Assembly (NCBI GenBank): GCA_039621445.1 | Contig: CP154956.1 | Location: 42,680,437-42,744,436 of the forward strand | DNA length: 64,000 bases | Reading direction: 5' to 3' | Origin: Euglena gracilis | Lineage: Eukaryota > Euglenida > Euglenophyceae > Euglenales | In this document: in pieces, positions 10,576 through 22,100 of the stretch | Numbering within the stretch: the first letter of the stretch is position 1 | Layout: every line of letters begins with the position of its first letter | Notes under the pieces: model-generated | Databases searched by the model: none | What the model was told of the DNA's origin: nothing | The model's input: the letters and a program-made list of their open reading frames with translations, nothing else | Position numbers and translations under genes: made by a program

Positions 10576-10782
10576 GCAAGCCACCGGGAAAAAGCAACGG
10601 GGGGGGGGACGCCGGTTCTGTCCTGAACCTGACATCTCAAACGCTGGTTTAAGAGCGAGGAACGAGGATCACCTTCCTAAATTGGGAACAGCGCCTTCAT
10701 ATTTGTCATGTTTTTGAAATTTTCGTGAAAATTTTCAATTGAATTGAAAAATATTTTATTTTTTCAGTCCAGGCACAACCCT

Positions 10783-11345
10783 ACCATGCCCCCCTTCCCT
10801 CGAGCTATTCCCATGGGGGGGGGGGGGCGGGAATAGCTCACTGTCATAGCACTTTTTACAAAGAACTTCCCCCAAAAAGTGTTCAAAATCAACGTTTTTG
10901 GGATGTTTCAAAAATTGATTTGGCAAATGTGCTTAAAATTGGCCATTTTTTGCGCATCCAAAAAGTTGCCAAAAATGACCCCTGTTGGGCTGCCCGAGCC
11001 TTCGGGTGTGGGAACAGCTCGGGAGGTTCGGCACGTCTGACGAGGACCCTCAGCCACCGGGGGGGGGGGGGGTCCCCATTTTGCCGTGCCGAGGAGGTCA
11101 GTCCACCATGGCGGACAGCCGCAATTTCCCAAAGGAAAATTCATTGCAATGGTTCGGCATGCCGTGCCGAGGGGGTTGGCTGACCAGGGGAGGAGGTCCC
11201 TATTTTGCCGTGTCGAGGGGGTCCGACCACCAGGGGGGGGGGGGGGGGGGCTGCCGAACCTCCTCGGGGGGGGGGGACCCCTGAGCTATTCCCATTGGGC
11301 TGCAAAGGGTCCTGGGGACGGGAATAGCTCGGGGGGGGGGGAATG
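10783..11345. repeat. GAGCTATTCCC / GGGAATAGCTC C/G-tract repeats
   Basis: The word GAGCTATTCCC and its reverse complement flank G tracts at 10796-10836 and again at 11281-11330. In between, units of GTCCG or GTCAG with CCACC-GGGGGG and CCCTATTTTGCCGTG are repeated (11040-11250). These are nested inverted copies of C/G-tract repeats. Confidence 0.5.
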
Positions 11346-11349
11346 GCAG

Positions 11350-13880
11350 TCACTTCTGTAATTGAGAGCAGTATTTTTTTGAAGCCTCACTCCACCTAGC
11401 CCCAACAAGGCATGGCACCAAAATGGTCCCAAGTTGTGGCACCAACTGGCCCCCAAGACGAGCCCCCAAACTGGCCCATTTTCTTTTGCAGTTTGGAAAA
11501 ATACAATCACAAACCAAGCAAGAAAACTAACATCCGATGACAAAACAAGCCAGACTTTTGGGCTATTCAAAATTCACTCACAAGTTTCAGTGGATTACTT
11601 TTCCCAATCTTGCTTTCATATGCTCCACCATACTTTGTATCAGAGATTTCGCAATATTAAAAAAAAGGACACGGCACGATTGGGGCTGAACATATTCCAT
11701 GTAACACTTTGTATGCACCACTTCACCAATCTGTATAATGTCCCATCTGAGAGATTCTTTGAAAAAAATTTGCACAACAAAGATGAGGAGTAAAACCATA
11801 CTCCATTATTATGTAGATGTTCTGCGCTCAGCACAGCTCTTTGATGCTCTTTCAAAGCCCATCACTTCATTTCTCCCTCCACTTGGAGTTTGGGCAGTGG
11901 GGGGGGCTGTGGACCCCCCCCCCCCGGGGACTTTCACCGGGAGGGAGGGGGGGGGTGCTTTCGGTGGTGAAGTTCACCGGTGAACTTCAACGGGGGTGTA
12001 CCCCCCGCGAGCCCCCCGCAACCCCCTCACGACCCCCCCCGCGACCAAATGGAAGGTTTCCAGATCCCAGTGGGAGCCAAAAAAGGTGGCACCTAATTAG
12101 GAATTGGCACCCAAGTTAGGAATCAAAATTGTCAAAAAATGTGTGATAAATTCCTAATTGGATCTATTTTGGACCCAAAGTTTCAAAAATTGGTTACATG
12201 TGACGTCGTGAGGTCACACTGGTCACACGTGACCTGTCAAAACTGCCACGTTCCCCCCGCGCCCCCTGCCCGCCCCCCCCGCGACCCCCCCCCCCCAGTG
12301 GTGTAGAAACATTTTTTTCTCAGGGGGGCGAGATCCTGGGCCAGAAGCGAAGGGGGCTAGGCGCCGCTCGGCTAGGCGCCCCCCCTGCGCGGCCCTTGCG
12401 CGGCCGCTCGCCTGTTCGCCGAAATAAAGCATTCTAATCCCATATGCCCCAAAACTAGTGGATTTCTCCAAATAAAAACATTTTTGGTGAAAATGTTCCG
12501 AAAAGGGCAAAAAAAAATCTCAATGAAATTTTATTCATTTTGCATTAGAGACTAGGCGCACCATGTGCTGAATGTCCCCCCCCCCCCGCTCCGCGGCGCA
12601 CCCCGTGGCCCGCCCGTGGCCCTCTGACCTTATTTTGGGTTTGTTTTTCAGATGTCCTCAATATGATTATTCAGCATGCCATTGCCATCAAGTACACGAA
12701 TCCCCATCCTTGTGGTTGTTCCCCTTTGTTTAGCTGCAGTATGGGTCTCTTACATGGTCTTCATCACATTACACAAGTGTGATTGCAGCCATCTATCTGC
12801 TCAAAAATCCTAAAGTCATCGACCAAGTGAAGTAGGGTTGCCCCTTGGACCCCACTTTGCTTGCTTTGATCCCCCAAAAGGGGCAGCTCCCCTGTGACCC
12901 TCTGTGACCCCCCGCGGGACCCCCCTGTCAAGTCGCGAACCAACCGGACCGGTTGAGTTCAAGGGGGGGGGAGGGGGGGTCCGGGGTCTGGACTAACAAA
13001 ATTTTGTTGGGGAGCCCAGGTGCACCGGACCCCCCTGTCGAGGTCCGAACTCAACCAGACAGGGGGGGAGGGGGGGTTTGGGGACCCGAACTAGACTACC
13101 TAAACCCCCCTCCTCAAAATGAAGCAAAACGAGGAAAGGTCTGGAGAACAAAAATGAAGCCCTGGAATGCCCTACCCAAACATAATTATTTTTTTCCAAC
13201 CCAAAAAAGACACCCCCCCCCCTCGGGGGCTAAACCCCCCCCCACCTATAACCCCCCCATCCTACAACCACCTCCCATCCTATAATCCCCCCTCCTGGGA
13301 CCAACCACCAAACCGGGACCTATAACCCCCCCCCCCTCAATATAGGGCCAACAAAGGCAAATCAAAGGTGGACGTATAATCCACCCACCCCCCACCTGTA
13401 ACCCCCCTCCGGGGGCCGACCATCGAACCGGATCCTATAACCCCCGGGGGGTTATAGGTGAGAATTTTGAAAAAAAATAACAGCCAAAAAGCACTCAAAA
13501 ATGGCCCTTTTGGGCCACAAAACCTGGCCGGATCACGGGCCAGGCATGTTGGCGGCCAAAACGGCGAACAGGGGGAGTTGGGGATGGTCAAACAGAGGTG
13601 ATTCGGAAAGCTGGGATCCAGTCGCTCGCATTTGAACAAAAATCCGGGAACTTGTCCAGGGTCATGGATGAGGCACATGGCCGGGTAAGTCAAAAAGGAC
13701 GGCAAAATAATTCATGTGTGGGGTACTGTGGGGGGGGTACTGTGGGGTATTGTAGGACCCCCCACACAGTACCCCCCTTTTTATGGAGGTTCCACTTTAT
13801 GCCATATGCTATGTGCCCTCCTCCCTCGGGAGTCACAAAATGAATCTGTGACCCATCCTCAGGCAAGAAAGACAGCATCC
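11350..13880. other. Non-coding, C/G-tract rich
   Basis: No protein domain is recognised. 11890-12050, 12230-12420 and 12930-13100 carry many 7-12 nt C or G runs. 13240-13460 repeats ACCTATAACCCCCC about seven times with GGGACCAACCA-type spacers. 13720-13790 is an inverted pair, GGGGTACTGTG and CACAGTACCCCC. Confidence 0.5.
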
Positions 13881-14079
13881 GCATTTTTTTTTCGCAGTTT
13901 CACAGTGCTGTGTGTGGTGCATACATCTCTTTAAGGATTTGCATACCCAGTCAGCTTTGATTTTGACCAGCCCCTCCCCTCCAGGGGGTAACAGAGCCAG
14001 CTCATTCTAGCCCATTCAAGTGCAATTAATTGATCCCCTCCCCTTTTTGGTCCTCGCTCTCCCCTTTGTTGGATTCAGA

Positions 14080-14215
14080 AAGCAGGTGGATGCTGCCAAT
14101 CATCCCGCCGACAACATGGATGGCCTGTACAAACAGCTTGATACAAAGAACACACAGATCGAAGCTTTGATGACTCAAATCAACAACCTTCACACCGAAA
14201 TAAGTGCAAGGGTCG
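14080..14215 (+). CDS. Possible coiled-coil exon, unidentified
   Basis: The frame reads a helical, heptad-like stretch, MDGLYKQLDTKNTQIEALM then QINNLHTEIS, preceded by TTCAG at 14078. The composition is protein-like, but the exon is isolated, so this is a weak call. Confidence 0.2.
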
Positions 14216-14936
14216 TTGCCGGCTTGTGTCAACTGTGCAGTGTTGAATTTGATGGCAATACTGATTCGTAATCATTGGGGGACACCAGGAAGGCTTTTCT
14301 AATGCCTCTCTGCAAGAAGTACCTCTGCTTGGGTGTAATTTTCAGTTGAATCGGGGGCCTTACTGTGGATACTTGCAACCAGCAAGGGATCAACTGGAGA
14401 ACGAATATTTCTGATGTGTGTCGCCAGTTATCTTCAAATCCCATGCCTTTTGCTTTTTGGGAGGAGCCTGGTGGGGGACCTGGTGAATTACTCCCCCCGG
14501 CTTTCAGCAAAATGGGGGGGGGACCTGCGTCCTGATGATGACAATGTGCCTGGCTGTAAGTGTGCGGTGGTGCAAACAGTTCCCGTCAAAGAACGCAAGG
14601 AAAAAACTTATCAAAATATTGCATCCAAGTCCTTGTGGACCCTCTATACAGTGGAAAGTTCTGTTGGAAGGAAACCTAAAACTGTTTCACATCCATTGGG
14701 ACCTTTTTTTTTCTTCATGCAGATGATTCCGTGGCTAACGCTGCTTCCCAACTTGATGGACCCCCCCCCCCCCCGGGGTTGGGAGGGGTTGGGTGGGGGG
14801 GGGGTCTGGAGGTTGGACCTGGGGGCAGGGGAGACCCCACGCCGGACGTCTGAGTATACAAAATTTTGAAAATGCCTTCAAACAACTATCCCCCCTCCCC
14901 CCGAGGGGGTCCTGCGCCAGGCTGGGTGTTGGACCC

Positions 14937-15990
14937 TTACACCTAACGCCCGATTCTTTTGCATTTCACACCGTATTTATTTGCACTTTTGGTCAATATT
15001 TTTGCATTTTATCTCAAAAATGTTTGCACATGTTAAAAATTTGTTCGCACGTTATCTCAAAAATGTTTGGCACTTTATCTCAAAAAATTTTGCCTACGTT
15101 CCGAAAATTTTTGCACACGGATCGGTTGTTTTGCACAGTTGCCCTTAAGTCCGCGTCTTTGGTGCAGGGACTCAGGACAGGGTTTGCGTTTACGACGCCA
15201 GACTTCAGGCATGAGGTCTGTGTCTTAAAACGCAGTCTCCGTCCAAAATGCTGCGTCTTGAATAATGATTTTGTTCGGAAATGAATGGTTTGAAATGGAA
15301 ATCATTGCTGCAAAAGCCGATTGACCTCAGAATTTGTCCCACTTTATTCCAACCTTTGACAAATGGTTCGTTTCAAGCCATTTTGAGCCGTTTTTCAAAT
15401 ACAATTCGTTGTAAATGGACAATAAAACTCCAACGCCAACATGTGGTATTGAAAAAATCAAAGACAGGAGTTCTTGGACATTTCCAAATACCAATGTCTG
15501 GTTTTGGATTTTGCGCATGCATTCATGGTTGGGAAAAATCTTGACCATCACAAATCAAAGAAGCGCATTGAGTGTTTGTCACGCTCAATGTTAGTAGACA
15601 AATAGGGTGTTCACCGACTCTACGTGCGCAACATGGTGATTGAACACGACAAACATTTGTGTTTTTCATCGGCTGCCAAAGATGCAGACTCCGTCCCGAG
15701 CCCCCGCGCCTCAACTACTCAGATTTTTTTTTTAAAAAATGCGCTGTAAGACTTTCAATCGGCGTGGATCTTTTTCCATTGTCTAGTGTAAGGCTTTTTT
15801 TCATTGTGCAAAAATTAAATGACGGAGGGCAAATAATTTTTGAGCAAGTGCAAATATTTTTGGCGGCACGGTGCAAAAAAAAATTGAGAGCTTTGGGCAA
15901 ATTTTTTTGAGGGCGCTGGACGAAAATTTTGACTGGTTAGGGCAAATATTTTTGCCGGCTGTGGGCAAACATTTCGGACGCTAGGTGTAA
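14937..15990. mobile_element. Foldback element with degenerate 30-bp repeat arms
   Basis: The ends are TTACACCTAACG at 14937 and its near reverse complement CGCTAGGTGTAA at 15979. The left arm (to about 15150) consists of degenerate repeats with the core TTTGCAC and CTCAAAAA. The right arm (from about 15790) consists of the reverse-complement core GGGCAAATATTTTTG. This organisation is that of foldback-type elements. The centre (15150-15790) has no recognised protein. No clear target duplication is visible. Confidence 0.5.
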
Positions 15991-16928
15991 AGGAAGCCCG
16001 GTCAAGAGCCATTTCAATTGGCTGCTTAAACTACTGGACCCCGGTGTCTTGCAGTAGTAGGACCTTTGCAGTAAACAAGCCGGCCGGAACCAAATTTGGC
16101 CATTTCAACCATTTTTTCGGCGTTAAATCGAAGAGTGCCAAAATGGAGAGTGTCTTCTGATACTGTCCAATGAAGTTTCAATTGCAGCCTCAACCCGCTG
16201 GGTCCTAGGGGCTATTGGTTTCACGAGGGAGGGGGTGGGGGTTCGTCGTTTTTTTTGTGCTTTTTAATTTTTGAACATAGGATCCGTATTATGGTTATTC
16301 CCTGGGGAATTTGAGTGCTAACGGCCATAATCCTAACTTTTATCATATTTCAAACCAAACCAAAGACAAACAACCCTTGCCCTGCCCCTATGCTAAGCCG
16401 GCTTTCCATCCATTACCCAGCAGCCACCCTCCTTCCAACATGGCACGGTTCCGCCCAAAGCAGACCCCGTGCCCTCCTCAGCTGCCGCGCATTGCAGCCC
16501 AAGGAAGCCAGGGGGCGGAGGGAAGCGTTCCTCCTCCGGCGATGTCAGCCGGGGCGAGCAGGTGATTGTGGGACAACGCCCTGGCTAAAGTTGATCCTGC
16601 GCTGGAAACCAGTGCTCGTTCTTCAGTTCTTGAGAAAACCCCAGGGCAAAAGGGTGACCCTCCAGACTCCTGTCAAGAAACAATCAGAAATTGGTGTGCA
16701 TGCAAATATCATAGCGTAAGTTCTCTCTGACAATTCTCTTCCGAATGATGATGTCATATTTGCAGTCTCATTTTGCTCATTCAAAGTTCCAAAATGGGAG
16801 CAGGAATACGAAGCATTAGGCACAGATAGCCTATAGCCGCTTTAATGCAGAAATTCTTTTAGCCTTTTTTTTGGTGCAAGACTTTTTGGAAAACTCCATC
16901 CAAAATGCCCTTTTTTGTGTTTTTTTAT
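15991..16928. other. No gene recognised
   Basis: A moderately GC-rich patch at 16400-16650 has open frames on the + strand but none resembles a known protein. The rest is AT-rich single-copy sequence. Confidence 0.4.
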
Positions 16929-16950
16929 GGCATATAGCCAAGCACCTCTG

Positions 16951-17096
16951 ATGATGCTGGGCGATGCTGGGCGATGCAGGGCGATGCTGGGCGATGCTGG
17001 GCGATGCTGGAATTTTGGAGACCAGAGGTGGGGTTCCGATGCTGGGCGATGCTGGGCGATGCAGGGCGATGCTGGGCGATGCTGGGCGATGCTGGC
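16951..17096. repeat. GCTGGGCGAT tandem array, left block
   Basis: About five units lie on each side of a 27 bp spacer, with occasional GCAGGGCGAT variants. Confidence 0.9.
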
Positions 17097-17472
17097 AATT
17101 TTTTGTACATTTTGAAGAATTAAACCCATTTCTGGGATAATTTCCCCACAATTCTCCAGTCTTACACCCATTTTGGCCATTATGGATCAATTTTTGCTAA
17201 TTTGGGGGTTATTTGTCACTGAGTTGGCAAATATTAGGCTAATTTGGGTCAATATGAGCGCATTTTATGGCATTTTGGGCCATTTTGTGCCTTTGTGGTG
17301 ATTTTGGGTCATTTTTCACAATCTTTTGGCGTTTTTGGGTATTTTTTTTTGGTCATTTGAAGCATTTTGGGTCATTTTGGTTGCTTTTTGGGGGCTTTTT
17401 GTGGTCAATTTTGGGTTTTTGTGGTTATTTTTGGGCTTTTGTGGTTATTTTGGCTAGGTTGGGTGCCATTGA

Positions 17473-17897
17473 ATGAATACTGGACAGACTCTGGACAAGA
17501 TGCAGATGCTGGACAAGATGCAGGCGTTGGACAAGATGTACATACCAGACAAGATGCCGATGCTGGACAAGATGAAGTGGATGCAGATACTGGACAACAT
17601 GCTGATGGTGGACAAAAGGTGCCGATGCTGTACAAGGTGTAGATGCTGGACAAGATGCAAATGCTGGACAACATGCAGATGCTGGACAAGATGCAGATGC
17701 TGGACAAGAAGCAGATACTGGACAAGATGAAGTGGATGCAGACACCGGACAACGTTGCAGATACTGAGAAGATGCCGATGCTGGACAAGATGTAGATGGT
17801 GGACAACATGCCGATGCTGGACAAGGTGCAGATGCTGGACAAGGTGCAGATGCTGGACAAGATGCAGATGGTGGACAAGGTGCAGATGCTGGACAAC
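17473..17897. repeat. 18-bp minisatellite (GATGCTGGACAAGATGCA)
   Basis: Roughly twenty-three units are present, with GGTGGACAACATG and similar variants. The array ends abruptly at CAACGCCATTTTG. Confidence 0.9.
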
Positions 17898-18141
17898 GCC
17901 ATTTTGTTGTGTCCTTCCTTGGTTGTTGTTGGTATAACCTCTGAACACTTACACTCGCCGCAGATCCAGCCTGGTCTGGGCGGGGTGTTTGGTCGACACC
18001 CCGTTGCAATTGCAGGGGTGCCACCCTCCACCCTCCAGCACAACAACTGTTTTGGTCTCTGTTTGTCTGACCGGCAAGAGGCTTGCAACTTGCACTCAAT
18101 GTTGCCATCTCACAGGCCTGCACACCACATCTTGTGCTGGC

Positions 18142-18765
18142 AAAAAGCAGCAAAAGTGGTCAAAAAGTGGTCAAAAAGCAGGCAAAAGTGGGGCAAAAGT
18201 GGTCAGAAAGCAGCAAAAGTGGTCAAGAAGCAGGCAAAAGTGGGCAAAGGTGGTCAAACAGCAACAAAAGTGGTCAAAAAGCAGCAAAAGCGATCAAAAA
18301 GCAGCAACAATGGCCAAAAGTGGGCAAAAAGTAGCCAACGTGGGCAAAAGTGGTCAAAAAGCAGCAAAAGTTGTCAAAAGTGGTCAAAAAGCAGGCAAAA
18401 GTGGGCAAAGGTGGTCAAATAGCAACAAAAGTGGACAAAAAGCAGCAAAAGTGATCAAAAAGCAGCAACAATGGCCAAAATTGGGCAAAAAAGTAGCAAA
18501 CGTGGGCAAAAGTGGTCAAAAAGCAGCAAAAGTGGTCAAAAAGTGGTCAAAAAGCAGGCAAAAGGGGCCAAAAGTGGTCAAAAAGCAGCAAAAGTGATCA
18601 AAAAGCCGCAAAGGTGGTTGGAAATGGGCAAAAGTGGGCAAAAAGCAGTAAAAGTGGTCAAGAAGCAGTCAAAATTGGTCAAAAGGTAGCAAATGTGGGC
18701 AAAAGTGGTCAAAAAGCAGTCACAGTGGTCAAAAAGCAACCAAAGATGGCCAAAAGTAGCCAAAA
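18142..18765. repeat. About 20-bp minisatellite (AAAAGTGGTCAAAAAGCAGC)
   Basis: Around thirty variable units occur, with a higher-order period of about 180 bp visible as repeated blocks containing CAACAATGGCCAAAA. Confidence 0.9.
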
Positions 18766-18823
18766 GTGGGCGAGAGCGGCAAAAGCAGCAGGCATAAAAG
18801 GTGCACCTTCAAGGGCTCCAAAG

Positions 18824-18904
18824 GCGATGCTGGGCGATGCTGGGCGATGCTGGGCGATGCTGAGCGATGCTGGGCGATGCTGGGCGATGCTGGGCGATGC
18901 TGGG
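18824..18904. repeat. GCTGGGCGAT tandem array, right block
   Basis: Eight units of the same sequence as the left block at 16951, one with GAGCGAT. Confidence 0.9.
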
Positions 18905-19142
18905 CCTAGGGGCATGGATGACCAGAGGTGCTTGCATATAGCGAGTCATCAGCGATGGTAAGTGAGCAATTTTCATTGACAGAGAACCAAGGAGAGGCGA
19001 ACAGGTGCTGGAGGGTGCCCAGATCCGAACCCACCCGACCCATAGCCGGAACCTCACCCAGAGCTGGAAGTCCCAAAAATGGTTGGTTGATTTTCGACAT
19101 CGATCTCCACCTGTGTTGCATCCGGCCGACCTTTTCCATCAG

Positions 19143-22100
19143 GGACCCCACACGCCCCTGGGCGCAACGTTCACCGCCCAGCACTGTGGCCCGTTCTCGC
19201 TGCCGGTGTACCAGCACTCCAGCAAGCGGCCGCTGCACCTCGTCTTCCTCACAAACCCGGTCCCGTTCTCCAACGGCGGCCAGATCTCGGAGACGTTGTG
19301 GGTGCGGGATGTCGTGCTGCACAAGCTGCAGCGGCCGGTGGTCATCCACTACCCCCCAGAGGACCAGAAGCACAGCCAAGGCTTGCCGAGCAAACCTTAC
19401 AGGCCAATGATGTGACAATTCCTCGTGGAAGAACTCCGCACAGTCAAAGCGGAGTGCCTCTGGGAAAGGTGCACCCCCACAGAGATTTTTTTTTAATTTT
19501 TGTGACACGGGGAGGAGGGGGGTGGGTTCCTGGCCGAGCGGAGGCGGGATTTTTGTCGCAAAGCATTTTTTTAGGCTCAAAATTGATCCCCCGAAAATGG
19601 GTCCCCCCCCCAGGGTTGGGTGGGTGGGTCCGGACCCCCTGGGTCCCAAAGAAACCTTTGAACCCCCACTGTAACATCACAATGTTAACACAATATCAAA
19701 TGGCGTGTATTTCACCGATGTTCCATACAGTTCCCATCAGGGTGTATACTTTATTTGCAGTGAAATTATTCGAGGAAAATGGGGAAACAAGGCTTCCCAC
19801 CGCCCTCATTTTGCTGACATTGGACTTCCACACAAACAGGTGGGGATCTAGGATCTAGGATGGTTTTTTCCCCCGGGAGGGGTGACGAAGTTACACATCC
19901 TGCTATTGTCCCAATGAGGTTCTTTTTCAGACCGGGGGGGGTGAACAATGAAGGTGACCTTTGCAGATTCCCCCTGAGCTCTGGGATTCCTTGTCGTGAT
20001 TTCCACCTGAGCGACAGCCTTATTGTGACCCTATTCCTCAAGCGCATGCTTTGGATAGAGAGAGCCCGTGCCAAGGGGCATACCAACCTGGGCATTTACC
20101 ACATGGGGGACGAGAAGTACGATCACCCCACCGATTTTGCCCTGGCCACGTTTACGAAGAAACATTGTTTCCGCCTCCTGCTCATGTGCACCCACACCCA
20201 CACCCACACCCGCACCCACATCCAAGGGCCAGCAAAAGCTGGTGACCGACATGGATAATTTTCCCATTTCCAATTTGATTTAAATGTAAACGCCCACCCC
20301 TCGTAGGGGATTTTGCTTTCATTACACAAAGGCGAGGGAGCTTTGCCGTCCCATCATTCAGGAGGGCTTCCGGAGTTTGTAGGTGGACGGACTAGACGGG
20401 GAGGGTTTTGCTCCGACCCCCCCCCCCTTTAGTTGCACTAAGGCTTCTTGTCTGTTTATGGCCGGCGCTAACTTCGCTTCTGGCCCAGTTTGCTGCGTGG
20501 TGAGTGGCCAGGGACCCCTTACACCAGTCCTCTTTGTTGCTCCCCCTGGCCGGGTGAGTAACTCTGGTGTAATTCCAGCGCTGTAGGGACATACACTCAC
20601 CTTGTGTGGTTGGTGTGGTTCCCGTGGGTGGGTCTACACCCTTGCGCCCCAGTGCTGCTCTTGCCTCCTGCCCTCTTCCCACTTTTCTGTGTGGGGGATG
20701 CATGGCGCAGGCACAACGCCATGACTTGAAAATTCCAATGTGGCCTCACGGTCCCGCGGCTTAGGTAAACCCGGGTCACCAAGTCTCGGCCGTAGGGCGG
20801 GTGGCGGGTGGGTAGTGTGCTGCTGGGTACCAGTAGTTCCTTACATACTGGTACCTGCGCTCCATGCCCTGTCCAGGGTTGGTCCGACCCCCCCCCCCCC
20901 TCAAAGTGCCAAGGGAGTCCAGCCCGACCTTGGTCTGGACCACCCCACCTGGCCTGATTTGGAAGTGGAACAGAACTGCACAGTGCCAGTATTCTGCACA
21001 CATTTCGCATATTTTGCGCATATTGGCAGATATTTTGTTGGTTTTCTGGAGTTCATTCTGGCATGTTTTGCCCACATATTTTTAGCCAGGTCATGTTAGT
21101 CATGTTTTCCCAAATTGGGTCATTTCGTAATTTTTGGGTATTTTTGGCCACCATTTCTTCCCAACTTTCATTGTGCCCAATGTCGGCCCCTGCATGCACA
21201 TTCCTTTGGCCCAAGGACAAGTGGCGAGTCCCATTCCTCATTTCGACTACGTGATTCGCAACTATTTCAATGCAGCTCTGGAGAAGCAATTCCCGAACGT
21301 CCATTGGGTCCCGCAGGGCTCAGGCAAGCACCAACTGAGCCGCACTGCAGTCATCCATTCAGGTTGAACCATCGGCGACGACAGGTTGAGGTTGACGATG
21401 CTCATTTTTGACACATCGCAATGCCTTGGCCATTTCAAAAGTTCGATCTCTCTGTGCACCTTGAACGAAGTGAAAGTGAGTACATTTTTTTTTATTTTTC
21501 CTTCAGGGAGGCATTCTCCCATCGTATTTCTGAAAGCCAGCCTCTTCCCCCATCGCATTTGCTTGGTTTTGTTCGATATTTAAACTTGCATCAGATAGTT
21601 ACAACTGTGTCAAGTCACATTCAGAAACGTTGGCCCTCCAGACGAAGGTTGCTGGTTGTGTCCCGCTTTCTCCTAAGTTTGGCTTTGGTAGGTTCAGCTT
21701 GCGTGATTCACACCAACTCAAAATTTACGTTTGCTTCAACTGGTCAAAAAGACACTTGTACAGGACATTTCTGCTCAGACTCATGTCATCAGGACCAAGA
21801 AGATCCATCCATGAAAGGTTTCATATTTCCTGCTTTTTTCTCTCCCTTTACTGAAACTTAAAACATTCTCCGCCGGCAGGATACTTTCCTCTATTTAGCA
21901 TACATCCACTTAGCCACTTGCTGAGGGTGGGGTTTTTGAGAGCAGGTGCTACCTGTCAGTGGGAAACTGTCTCTTGACAAGTCAGTGACTGCACTTCACT
22001 TTATGACCCCCCCCCGGCCGGGGGGAGGGGTGTGGGCACTTTTCCCAGACCAAAACCCACCCACCCACTCTATTTTTGTTGAAAAAACACCCATCCACAA

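Larger units (their letters stand above)
16930..18942. mobile_element. 2-kb satellite-filled element with imperfect terminal inverted repeats
   Basis: The left end GCATATAGCCAAGCACCTCTG and the right end CAGAGGTGCTTGCATATAG are inverted repeats with a few differences. Directly inside each end is an array of the same 10 bp unit GCTGGGCGAT, in the same orientation. Between them lie a T-rich stretch, an 18 bp minisatellite and a 20 bp minisatellite. The symmetrical layout suggests one mobile unit expanded by tandem repeats. It encodes nothing recognisable, and the long repetitive frames through it are simple consequences of periodic units. Confidence 0.5.

Noticed and set aside
13240-13460. Telomere-like CTATAACCCCCC repeats
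   Set aside because: Units are irregularly spaced with unrelated text between them, and coding DNA lies on both sides.
17405-18961. Long open frames of 150-240 codons with repeated LSSIC, CPAS or GQKAAKV-type units
   Set aside because: They follow from 18-20 bp minisatellites. Several frames are open at once and no domain is present.
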